Positions 40,780-52,123 of a stretch of 64,000 nt of DNA are shown here, one piece after another. The DNA comes from Zelopaecilomyces penicillatus (taxonomy: Eukaryota > Ascomycota > Sordariomycetes > Hypocreales > Pseudodiploosporaceae). Position 1 is the first letter of the stretch, and every line of letters starts with the position of its first letter. Both the position numbers and the translations under genes were made by a program. The DNA lies in contig VCCP01000002.1 of the NCBI GenBank assembly GCA_005765155.1, positions 2,666,001 to 2,730,000 of the forward strand, in the 5' to 3' direction. The notes below the pieces were generated by a model. It did not search any database. It was given only the letters and a program-made list of their open reading frames with translations, and was not told where the DNA came from.

Positions 40780-40930
40780 TATTATAGTTATATAATTAAT
40801 CTATAATAATCTAATTATTAGATTAAATAATTAAATAATTAAATTATACTTATAAATTATTTAATTAAAATACTAGAGATTTAGATTTATAAATTAAATA
40901 ATAATAGGATTATTCCTTTTATATATAATA
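40780..40930 (+). repeat. B3 3' LTR (diverged family B)
   Basis: About 151 bp, starting TATTATAGTTATATAATTAA and ending CCTTTTATATATAATA. The end matches the end of the B1 LTR on its coding strand (CCTTTTATATATAACA). The middle matches poorly, so this is a subfamily or a badly decayed copy. Confidence 0.5.
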
Positions 40931-42990
40931 TAAATAATAAATTTTAAAAAAACTTAATAAATCTTTTTATTATTTCTTTATATATAATAAAAGATTAATA
41001 ATAAAGATAATTTAATTTAAATTATAGTCTTTTAAATATATTTAATATACTATAATATAATTAAATTTAAAGATAATATTATATTAATTAAAAGTATTTT
41101 TAGCTTTTAATATAATTAAGTTTAAAGATAATATTATATTAATTAAATATATTTTTAATTTTTATATTTTAGCTTTATATTATTTATAAAAATAAGGATT
41201 TTTTTATAAATATATTATATAATAATTTAATTTATTAAAATATATAAGTATTTAAGTATTAATTCTTAAATAAGTATAATATTATTTTAATTATTATTAA
41301 ATTCTTTTTTATATTTTATAAATATTATTTAATATTATAAGATTTTTTAAATATTTATAATAATTTAATATTATATTATTCTTATATTTATATTATATTT
41401 ATATTTATATTACTTTATATTATATTATTATTTATTATTTTAATAAGCCTTTTTATAATATAATTCATCTTATATTTTAAGGTTTTTATTTTATTAATTA
41501 TAGCTTTAAAATATATAAAAAAAGATCTTATAAATCCTATTAAAATAAATATATTTTTAATATAATAATTTTATCTATTATAGTTTAATAGCTAGATATA
41601 TTATAGCTTAGCACTCTGATCTGCTATTATATTATAGCCAGATCTATTATTATATAATAGCTTTATCTATTATAAGACTTAATATAAGAATTAAAGGACT
41701 TAAGTAGCCTAATTTATTATATAAGACTAGAATAAAAAACAAAGACTTTTCCCTTAAAATCCTTTCTTTTTTTATATTTAAAATATTTAATAATTTTAAA
41801 TAAATATTATTTAAAATTTTAAAATAATTCTAAATATTTTTAATATTTTTTAGAAATATAAAAAAGCTAGATTTTTAATTAAATCTTATTTTCTTTTTTA
41901 ATTAATAATATATATTTTTTTTATAAACTTTTATTTAAATAATTATTATATCTTTCTTTTATTATTTTAATTATTAGTTTTAATTATTCTTTATAAAATT
42001 ATAATTAATCTTAATTTAAATTATTTTAGTCTTTTTAAAATAATTAATCTATTAAATAAAGGAATTTATTATTATTTTTATTAGTTTTATAATTATATTA
42101 GTTTAGTTTTTATATTTAGATTAAACTATTTATAAAATTTATAACCCTTTTTAATTTAATAAAAAAAATAATTTAAAAACCCTTATTCTTTTTTTATATT
42201 AATACTTTCTTTTTATATTATTATAATATTATTCTTTACTCCTTTATATATAATAAATCTTATCTTTATATTTAATTATTAATAAGGAATTAATTTAATA
42301 TATATAATATCTTTATATTTATTTAATTAAAGCTAAATAATTAAGGATTAATAAAGCTAGCCTTAAAGCTAGATTAATATATATTATATCTTTAATAAAA
42401 TATAACTAGCTTATTTTAATTCTCTTATTATAAGGGTTATTTTAAGGCTTATTAAGTTTAGAATTTTATTAGTTTTTAAGAGATTTTATTCTTTTATTTA
42501 TTTTTAATAGTTTTATAATTTATTATTATTTTAAGATATTATTATAATAGCTTTATTTATTTTTATATTATTAATAGCTATTAATAATCTTATAATTCTA
42601 TTATTATATATCTTTATTTTCTTTATTATATAAATCTTATTTCTTTTTTTTTTCTTCTTTTTTAAATTATTTTAATAGATAAGATTCTTTTTCTTTTTTT
42701 TTCTTTTTTTTTCTTTTCTTTTTCTTTCTTTAAATTAAAGATATTAATTATATTTTTATAATACTTAAATATTTAATATCTTTAATATTTTTTTATATAA
42801 TATTTTTTTATAAATTATTCTTATTATTATCTTATTATTTATTTAATTAATATTATATAATTAATATTATATGATTAATAATAATATTATTATTCTCTTA
42901 TTCTTTATTATAAAAAATATTATATTCTTATAGCTTTTTTCTTTTTATATAATTTAAATTAGATTTAATAAATAAATATAAAAGAAAAAG
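40931..42990. other. AT-rich block with unassigned repeat remnants
   Basis: There is a 55-bp tandem duplication at 41054-41163. A patch at about 41590-41760 keeps more C and G (TTAGCACTCTGATCTGC) and may be a younger LTR fragment, but no partner was found. 42640-42735 is a long pyrimidine tract of T with single C. No gene is visible. Confidence 0.5.
41054..41163. repeat. 55-bp tandem duplication
   Basis: AATATAATTAAATTTAAAGA at 41054 recurs with one transition at 41109. The following bases repeat with a few changes. Confidence 0.8.
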
Positions 42991-45900
42991 AATTATCTTA
43001 ATATATTAGCTTTATTATATTATTATTATTAACTTTTATAAATATATCTATTATTTATATATCATTATAAAGGATTTAAAAGCTAATATTTATTATAATA
43101 GTATTGATATATTATTTTAATTTTATTATATTATATTATTATTATTAATATTATATTTATTATTATAATATATACTATAATTATAATATAATATATAGAT
43201 ATTATATAATTATAATAGTATATTAATATTATTATTAAATATTAATATTAGCTTTATTTATTATTTAAGCTTTTTTTAATATTATAATTATTATTAATAG
43301 ATTTTTTATTATAAAGATAATATATTATTATACTTTTATTATATTAATATAATTATTAATCTTATATTAAAATATAATAACTTAAAATACTATTAAATAT
43401 TATATTAAATATAAGCTTTATAATATTATTATTAAATTATAGATAGATCTTATTTCTTTTATTATCTATATAAATTAATTAAAAAAGATAATTAAATTAC
43501 TTTTATATTATTATATATATCTCTTTATTCTTATTATATTCTTATTAGATTATTTAATTTTTAATAAAAAATTAATATCTTTTTTTTTAATATAGCTCTT
43601 TATAATATAAAGATAAAGAATAATAATATATAAATATTATTATAGGTTTATTATATTTAATATATAGCTCTTAAATATTTTATAATAAAATTTTATTTAT
43701 AAGTATTTTAATATCTTTATTATTTTATTATTATTTTATTATTATTTTTTTCTTTATCTTTTAGATTTATATTATTAAATTATATTCTTTTAATTATTTA
43801 AATTTTATTATTTATTATATAACCCTTTTTATTATAAATAATATTATAAATATATTAATTTAATTAATTCTAATTTAAAAGATATAATAGCTTATTTAAT
43901 AGTTTATTAATAATAATATAGTATATTTTAATATTATAAAATAAAATAGTTAATAATCTCTTTTATTTTATTTTATAATTATATAATAATATAGAATATA
44001 AAAGGATTATTTAATAATAAAAAAAGGCTTTTAATCCTATTCTTTTAATTCTTATTTATATAAATAATAACCTCTTTATTTCAATTAAATTATTATATTT
44101 TTATAAAGCTTTTTAATCTATTTATATAGATAATATTATAGCTATATAATAAATCTATAATCTTTATAATTAATAATACTTTTTTAAATAATATATAAAA
44201 GCCTTTTTTAAATTCTTATTTTTTAATTATTAAAGATTAAAAAATCTATTTATCTTAAATAAAAGTCTTGTATTATATTAATTTAATTAATTAAAGTATT
44301 ATAATTATATTAATACTATTATAATACTATATATTTATTTATTTTATAAAATATAATTATTCTATAAATAATAATATTATAGATTATTATAATATAAATA
44401 ATTTATATTACATAAAAAAAGATCCTTATATTATTATAATAAGCTTTATAAATACTAGATTTTATAATATAAATTTATTTTAAATTTGAATCTAATATTT
44501 AATAAATATAAATTTAATATTAAATTTAATATTTAATAGCAAGATATATTTTATAAAGTATATTATAATATTATTAAATAAAAGGCTTTATATAAATATA
44601 ATATAAGCTTTAATAAAATAAAATAATTTGAATTTATTAATTTATAATTATTCCTTATATATTTTTAAGCCTTTTTTAATTAAAGATAAATATTATTTAT
44701 ATTAAAGATATTATTAAATAGGTTTATATTATTAATAAATCTTATTATATTTAAGCTTTAAACCTTAATTAAGATTTAATATAATATAATAATATATAAA
44801 ATAAAAATAATTAAAATAAATAAAGATCTTAATAATACCTTTATAAAAATAAAATATAAATCTATTATAATATTATTTAAATATAATCTTATTATTCTTT
44901 TATTAAAATAGTTATATAGCTAGCTTAATATCTATTTTAAGAATCCTTTTTTTTAAAAGATTTAAAAAAGTTTATAATATAAAACTATATTAAAAGCCTT
45001 TTTAATATTTAATTAAAATAATATTATATTATTATTATATATCTAGGCCTTTAAAATATCTTTTATAATTATAAAGATTATAATTTTAATACTTTAATCT
45101 ATTTAATTTTCTATCTTATCTTTAAATATAATAGTTATTTATTTTATAATATTAAAGATATATTTATTAAGGATTATTTTAATAATCTTTTTTATTATAA
45201 TTAATTAAAAGATAGATCTTTATTTTTAAATAATTTAATAAATTATTAGTTTTTTCTTTAGCTTTTTTAAAATTATTATAATTATATTATAGAATTATTA
45301 TAAAACGTATTATAATTTAAAGCTTTTAATTATTAAATATATTATTATTATATAAAGTAATTAATTATAGGTTTTAAAGAATCTTATTAAGATATTATTT
45401 TTATTTAAAACTTTTTATATTTTAATATTATAAAATCTTTATTTAATCTTTATAAATTAAATTATTTTATTATTTTAAATTTTATTATTTTTATTAATTT
45501 TAAGCCTTTTTATTATTATTTTTTTTTAAAAAAAAGAATTTTTTAATTAAAATTAATTTCTTTTTTATAATTATAATAGCTTTAATATTATTATTATATT
45601 TAATAATAATAATAATATTAATAATTTTAAAAATATTTAATTTTTAAATTTAATTTATCTTTTAAATCCTATATCTTTTTCTTTTTTAATAAAATTAATA
45701 TTAATAGCTTATATTAATTCTTTCTTTTTATTAAATAAAGAATCTTATTATAATTCTTTTTTTAAATATAAAGTTTATTTAAATTTATTTATAATCTTAA
45801 GATATAATAATAATACTTTTATATTTTTAAGCTTTTAAATTATTTCTTAAATAATCTTATTTTATTAAGATATAAGTATTTCTTTAATTTTATTATATCT

Positions 45901-46990
45901 TTAAGGTATTATATTATTTATAATACTTTATAATTATATTATTAATATATTTATCTTTAAATTAATATTTAAATATATTTATTAATTATAAAAAATTAAT
46001 TTAATTAATTTTTTAATCTTAATTATATTTATTTTTCTTTAAGCTTATTCTTTTATTATAATAATCTAAGGATAAGATTATATTATAATCTTAACTCTTA
46101 TTATTTATAAAAGATAATTAAATCCTATTATATTTATATTAATACTTTAATATTTATATAATAGATCTAAGTTATATTAGATTAGATTTAAAATATTAAT
46201 TTATTAATTATTCTTAATCTATATAATTATTTTATAAAGAATAATTAAAGAAAGGTATTATTATTATATTAATTTAAGTATAATTTAAGCATTTAATTAA
46301 TTTTTATAATAGATATCTTATAATAAATAATATATATTAAAATTATTTATAAGAATATATTATTTTTATAATTAAAATATCTTTATAAATAATATAATTT
46401 ATAATCTTTTATTATAAAGTTTAAAGTATATAAATTATATTATAAAAGTATTCTTATCTTATTTTAAAATAATATAAGCTTATTTTTTATTAGCTTATTA
46501 TAACTATATTATAAGATTATATTTCTTATAAATATATATAATTATATAATTATTATTTTATATTATATAATACTTATCTTTTTTATATAATAAAAAATAT
46601 TTTTTATTTATAACTTAATTAATAATTCTTATATAATAATAATATTATATTTTTATATAATTATATTAATATCTCAATTTTATTTAAGCTTTTTTCTTTA
46701 ATATTTTAATATAATATAAATATTATTATAAAAAAGAGATAATTATATAGCCTTTTTATATTATTATTATAATTATAATACTTATTATAAAGATTATAAT
46801 TATATTTTAATTAAGGCTAAAATATTATTATTTATTTTAATATTAATAATATTTTATCTCTTTTAAAGATAATTAATTAGGTTTTTAAGGAATTTTATAT
46901 TATATTATATTAAATGATTATATATCTATGATATTTATTATATTATAATATATTAAATTAAATTAAAAGGGTTTACATTTATAAGCCTTT
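42991..46990 (-). pseudogene. Probable Tad-like LINE relic
   Basis: Two minus-strand motifs fit a non-LTR reverse transcriptase. At about 45015-44975 it reads L-N-I-K-K-A-F-N-I-V-L-Y-Y, the RIP form of L-D-I-K-K-A-F-D-x-V-L-H-H (motif A). At 44745-44716 it reads I-R-F-I-N-N-I-N-L-F, the form of I-G-F-V-D-D-I-N-L (motif C, the G-F-V-D-D-I-N of fungal Tad elements). They are in the right order about 90 codons apart. A preceding K-A-K-E-K-T-N-N stretch near 45260 fits the upstream RT region. Endonuclease and element ends were not found, so the limits are rough. Confidence 0.45.
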
Positions 46991-49389
46991 TTAAACCTAT
47001 TTATCTTAGCTTACTATTTAAAGTATATATTTATAAAAGCCTTATATTAATTAGTATAAACAATATAGCTTTATAATAGTTTATTATTTTATATAATATA
47101 TTTATTAAATTCTTTTAAGATATATATTCATATCTTTATTATATTATAGATATAAGCCTTATATTTATATTTAAGATATTTAAAATACTTTATTAATTAA
47201 ATTATTTTATTATAAGATTTATATTTATAAAAGCCTTTTTAAAAAGAAAAGCCTTTTTTAATTAATTAATTTATATTTTTAAGGATAATAGCCTTAAAAA
47301 GAAATATTACTCTTATAATAATAATACCTTAAAATAATTTAATAAATATCCTTAATATTAATTTAATTAAACTTTATTAATAGATTTTAGTTTTTATATT
47401 ATCTTTATTTTATAAATATAATAATAATACTAAAATTCATTTAATTAATATTAAATAAATCCTTATAATAATTAAAATATTTAATTTAAATATTAAAAGC
47501 TAAATAATTTTATTTATAATCTATTAAGATATAGAATTAATAATAATAATTATAATATTATTATTTAATAAATATTTAATTATTATTATATCTTTATAAT
47601 CTATTATTATAATAAAGATATTAAAATTATTCTTAATTAATTTATTTATAATATTATCTTTAATTATAAATTTAATAATTAATTTATAAATATATTTTTA
47701 AGATATAATCTTTATAATAAAGATATTAATTATTTTTAATACTCTTTTAATTATTATTATTTAAATAAATAAATTTATTTTCTTTATAGTATTAAATTTA
47801 TTTAGGACTTTTATAATAATTCTTTTAATCATTATATTTAATTATTAAAGGTAATATTATATATTTATAATATTATTAATAAATATTTAAAATTAATAAA
47901 TTAATTAAACTATTTTTATAAATATTTTTTTATTAATTAATAGATATTAAAATTCTCTTTTAATCTTTAATTTCTTTTATTTTATATTTTATTTATAATT
48001 TAATATTATAGCTTTTTTAATACTATTAATTTTAATATATCTAGGGCTATAAATATTATAATCTTTAATATATTAATATATATAATATTTATCTTATCTT
48101 TTATAATATCTTCTTTTAGGTTATTATATATTATTATAGCTAGAGATAATTAACTTTATTAATTCTATTTTTTATATTAATTTATATTTTAAAGATAATA
48201 TTATTAAATATAAGGCTTATAATTCTTAAATATTATATATTCTTTCTTTTAATACATTAAAAGTAAGGAATTTATTATAATAATAATATAATAATAATAT
48301 AATTATAAATTTATTTTAAATTTATTTTAAATTAATAATTATATTTAAATCTGATTTAAATAGGTTTTAAATTGTATTAATCTTTCTTATAAAATAGCTT
48401 TAATTCTTTTTAAATATAGTTTTATATTATAATAATTATAATATTATAATAAATAAGAGCTATTATAAAAACTACATTAATATAATAAACTTTTAATTAA
48501 ATTAAATAAATTCTTTTTTATATAAATTTAATAATATATTATCTATACATTAAATTTATAATATAATATTTAATTATTTAATTTATCTTATAATGTTTAA
48601 TAATTTAATTTATCTTATAATAACTTTGATATTAATATATATTTAGATTTCTTATATATAACTTTATATTATAAATTTTATAATTTATAATTAACCCTTT
48701 TTATATAGTTTATTAATATAATCTATATTTATTTATATTTAAAATTTAGATTATTTTTATAATATATTTTATTTTTTAAAATAAATCTTTTTATATATAT
48801 ATTATACTTATATTATTTAATTTTTTAACTTCTTTTATTAAAGCTTTATTTAAATTTAAATTAAATTAATTATAAACTTATAATATAATCTAGCTTTTAT
48901 TTTATTATAGGATTAATATTTATTTTATTATAAGATTAATATTTTTTTTTTAATATTTATTTTTAAGTTTTTATAATTATAGGTTTAATTTTACTATTCT
49001 TTTATTTATTTTTTATTTTTTATAATATTCTTTTTTTAAATAATATTTATTTTAAATTATTATTAAAATAAAGATATTAAATTATATAATAAAAAAGAAT
49101 TTATTAAATAAATAAATTAAAAATATATAAAATTAAAATTAAAAAATCTTTATTAATTTTATATTTATTATTTAATTTATTTAACTTTAATAAAAGATTT
49201 ATTATATTTTAAATATTTATTAATTTTATATTCTTTTAAAATAATTAAAAGCTATACTTTAATTATTTATTTTATAATATTTAATTAATAAATAAGAAAT
49301 AATAAATAATAAATAATTTTTTTATTTTATTATTATATATTTCTTATTTTATAATCTAATATAAATATAAAAAATTATAACCTATTATA
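46991..49389. other. AT-rich block, no gene seen
   Basis: No element or frame was recognised. Small local duplications occur, such as TTTATCTTATAAT twice at about 48578-48620. The block stops sharply near 49390. Confidence 0.5.
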
Positions 49390-49407
49390 CTGATTATTGT
49401 CATAGAT

Positions 49408-49484
49408 TATCAGGTTAGCTTTAGCCTTAAGCTGCTAAATCGACCACAGCCCTAGATTGTCCTCACAGCTGTGATAACCTGATA
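49408..49484. repeat. Short inverted repeat at the edge of the gene island
   Basis: TATCAGGTTA at 49408-49417 and its exact reverse complement at 49475-49484 enclose 57 bp. It lies within 20-100 bp of the composition boundary. It could be a small decayed transposon end or chance; no target duplication is evident. Confidence 0.5.
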
Positions 49485-49498
49485 TAAGGCGGTCGGTC

Positions 49499-49517
49499 AA
49501 CCGGGTCAACCCCGGTT
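49499..49517. promoter_or_regulatory. GC-rich palindrome upstream of ALE1
   Basis: AACCGGG-TCAAC-CCCGGTT is a perfect 7-bp inverted repeat with a 5-bp spacer, about 190 bp before the ALE1 start codon. The CGG/CCG half-sites resemble binding sites of fungal Zn2Cys6 regulators, which are often spaced inverted CGG triplets. A regulatory role is inference. Confidence 0.35.
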
Positions 49518-49704
49518 AAATCCTAAGCGTTCGTTAAGAGGGTGCGTCCACTGACCAGGGTCTCGACTCACTATACTATGGTTTTCTTGAGAACCCTCAC
49601 CGAATTGACTCTCACATGTACAACGGATATGATCAGGTAGTCATCATCTGTGTACTCCACAAGCCTTTGTGGGATTTTAGTCCCGCTCAAATATCTCGCT
49701 AAAG

Positions 49705-51609
49705 ATGCTTCAATTTCTTCATCGACGTTAGTAGCTCTGCTCTATCCTGTCTATGTGTACGCCTCAACGCTAAAACCTTTCATATACAGCCTTTGAGGCT
49801 ATCTCAATGAAGCTTGGTACCTCACCAGACGAGCGTAAGTTCGCCGTTTGCATCGCAACTCAATCCCGGTTTTTGTTCACCTACTTGCCTTTCCAATGGC
49901 GTCAAATTGTCTGACAGTCGATTCTGCTATAACCCAGTCAAACTCATTTCCTCATTTATATTGTCCTACCCTCTCGCGGGACTACTAAAGAGGGTTCCTG
50001 ATACGAAACCAATTCTGAAAAATGTATTTATTATCTGGTATGCTACTTGCTCGTTAAATTTGACACTTGCGAATGCTAATTTCCCTTTCTAAAGCACCTC
50101 TCTCTTCTACCTGGTTGGTCTTTTTGATCTCTGGGAAGGGGTCTGGACGCTTTTCATCAGTGCAAGTGGTGCGTACTGCATTGCTAAGTACTTCTCCGGC
50201 AGCCCCTACATGCCATGGTTCGGCTTCATTTTTGCTATGGGTCACATGTCTGTTAGTCATGTTGCGCGTCAACTTGCTGCCAATCCATCTGTGACAGATA
50301 TAACAGGGGCGCAGATGGTTCTGGTGATGAAAATCACAGCCTTCTGCTGGAACGTGGCCGACGGACAGTTGCCTGCTGAGCAGCTGTCAGATTTCCAAAG
50401 GGATCGCGCACTAAAAGAGCTGCCCAACCTACTGGACTTTTCTGCGTACATACTCTTTTTCCCATCCCTTTTTGCTGGACCGGCTTTCGACTACGCGGAA
50501 TACCGTCGCTGGATTGATACGTCAATGTTCGACATGCCTGCTCAAATTGACGCAGCGAAGAAGCCTCCTGTAAGAAAGAAGCGACGAATCCCCCGCAGTG
50601 GTACCCCCGCCACCCTCAAAGCTCTCAGCGGTCTGGTATGGATCGCGATGTTTGTGCTGTTATCAGACCACTTTAGTCCCTCGGTAATAACGTCAGAATC
50701 ATACGCTGAGAACGGCTTGCTTCAACGGGTATGGATTATGTATATGACGAGCCTTGTAGCTAGATTCAAGTATTATGGTGTCTGGTCCTTGACAGAAGGT
50801 TCCTGCATTCTTGCTGGTTTGGGTTACAACGGTATTGACATTGTTTCCGGAAAGGTTTCGTGGAATCGGCTACAGAACATTGATCCTTGGGCGGTTGAGA
50901 CAGCACAAAACCCCAGAGGATACTTGGCTGGTTGGAACATGAACACCAATAACTGGCTGCGCAATTATGTCTATCTTCGAGTCACGCCACGAGGCAAGAA
51001 GCCTGGGTTTCGCGCCAGCATGATGACTTTTGTAACAAGTGCCTTCTGGCATGGATTCTATCCCGGTTACTACTTAGCATTTGTGTTGGCCAGCTTGATT
51101 CAGACAGCAGCCAAGAGTAAGTCCCCCACATTGATTATCGTCATGCATACATCATAGTAATAACTGACTCTGAGTTAGACTTCCGCCGTTATGTTCGCCC
51201 CTTATTTCTTGACCCTATTACCGGCCAACCGACCTTGAGCAAAAAGTACTACGATTTGGCCAGCTTCGTTGCAACTCAATTGACATTCTCCTTCGTCACA
51301 TTACCCTTTCTAATTTTAGAGTTTGGTGAATCCGTTAGGGTATGGTCGCAAGTCTATTTTTATGCACTCATGTGGACGATCGCATCATTGGTGTTCTTTT
51401 CGTTAACTGGTAAAACAACGCTAAAAAAGCGAATGGAGAAGCGCCAGGGAAAAGCCAGTGCAGAACTAGTGCGCTCCGTAAGCACCGATAGCCTGACCAG
51501 TAGGGATCCGATACTGGGTATTTCTAAAGATCCTCAGCGTGATATCAGCGAAGCTGTTGATGAGTTCAGGACCGAGGTTGCCGCAACACATTATGAAAAG
51601 ACGGCTTAG
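49705..51609 (+). CDS. ALE1: Lysophospholipid acyltransferase, MBOAT family
   Basis: Fungal ALE1/SLC4-type enzyme that transfers acyl groups from acyl-CoA to lysophospholipids in the ER membrane, in phospholipid synthesis and remodelling. Five exons: 49705-49726, 49790-49834, 49938-50037, 50095-51116 and 51179-51609. Introns are 63, 103, 57 and 62 nt, all GT...AG, and the exons sum to 1620 nt, exactly 540 codons (539 aa). Junctions restore family-like sequence: H-R-P-F-E-A at intron 1, S-P-D-E-L-K-L-I-S-S at intron 2, I-I-C-T-S-L-F-Y-L-V at intron 3, A-K-N-F-R-R-Y-V-R-P at intron 4. The MBOAT active-site pair is visible: Asn339 in W-N-M-N-T-N-N-W-L-R and His375 in A-F-W-H-G-F-Y-P-G-Y-Y, 36 residues apart. 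Several hydrophobic segments span about residues 25-445, and the C-terminal 60 residues are polar. No stop or missing key residue, so the gene looks functional although the AT-rich block ends only about 310 bp upstream. Confidence 0.93.
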
Positions 51610-52123
51610 TCGGTTGAATCAATGTGTATCGCTTAGTCGGTTTCACGGTTCGTCTGACTGGCTGGTATGTATTTAAAGCGTTGAGACAAATGGGAGCCAA
51701 ATGCATGATCCATTGATAGCATACAATTATCCAAAATATATACTAAAGCTATGGAAAACTGTATGGAATGAAAGAGCGGCTCGTTAAAGCATCGCGCTCC
51801 GTGGTATTAATATTGCATCGTTCAAAAGAATTGTCAAGCTTATTTCCCTAGTCTGTCTATGCGGAATTCCGAGCTGTTTGTGAAGTGACTATCCCCGAGG
51901 GACAGCGTAATGGTACACCATAAAAGAAGGAAAACATAAGTCGTGGTACATTTAGTGTTGATCAAGAAAACTGCGCTGAATTGCACGGGATCATAGTCGA
52001 TCGAAAGTGTACAAAGAAGTAGCAAGAAAGAAAACATCATGTCATTCGGCAGTCGTCGCAACGTTAGAAAGTATTATGAGGTCCAGAGTTGGGCGGCTCG
52101 TCTGTCATTAGATTCGTACGTCA
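51610..52123. other. Intergenic region between convergent genes
   Basis: This stretch must hold the 3' ends of both transcripts. No conserved frame was seen; the 73-codon minus-strand frame at 52061-51840 has no family features. I see no clear terminator. Confidence 0.6.

Larger units (their letters stand above)
35320..40930 (+). mobile_element. Family B gypsy relic with 3' LTR (B3)
   Basis: The gag side at 35320-36130 aligns with B0 (3750-4560). At about 36150 it jumps to the RT (box at 36377-36388, Tyr-Ile-Asn-Asn), so a piece between gag and RT is missing compared with B1. RT to integrase (36500-38700) aligns with B2 30700-32900. The 3' end has AAAAAAAGGGATAAT then a 151-bp LTR-like end. 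No frame survives. Several small tandem duplications lie in it. Confidence 0.6.

Noticed and set aside
42640..42735. Pyrimidine tract as a promoter element
   Set aside because: No gene lies next to it. It is low-complexity sequence within the AT block.
1429..49389. Mitochondrial DNA inserted in the nucleus
   Set aside because: The AT bias resembles mitochondrial DNA, but the identifiable parts are LTR retrotransposons and copies differ by transitions. No mitochondrial gene was seen.
49814..49937. ATG at 49814 as the start of the acyltransferase
   Set aside because: It lies across an intron. Splicing from the ATG at 49705 gives a continuous 540-codon frame with the expected N-terminus.
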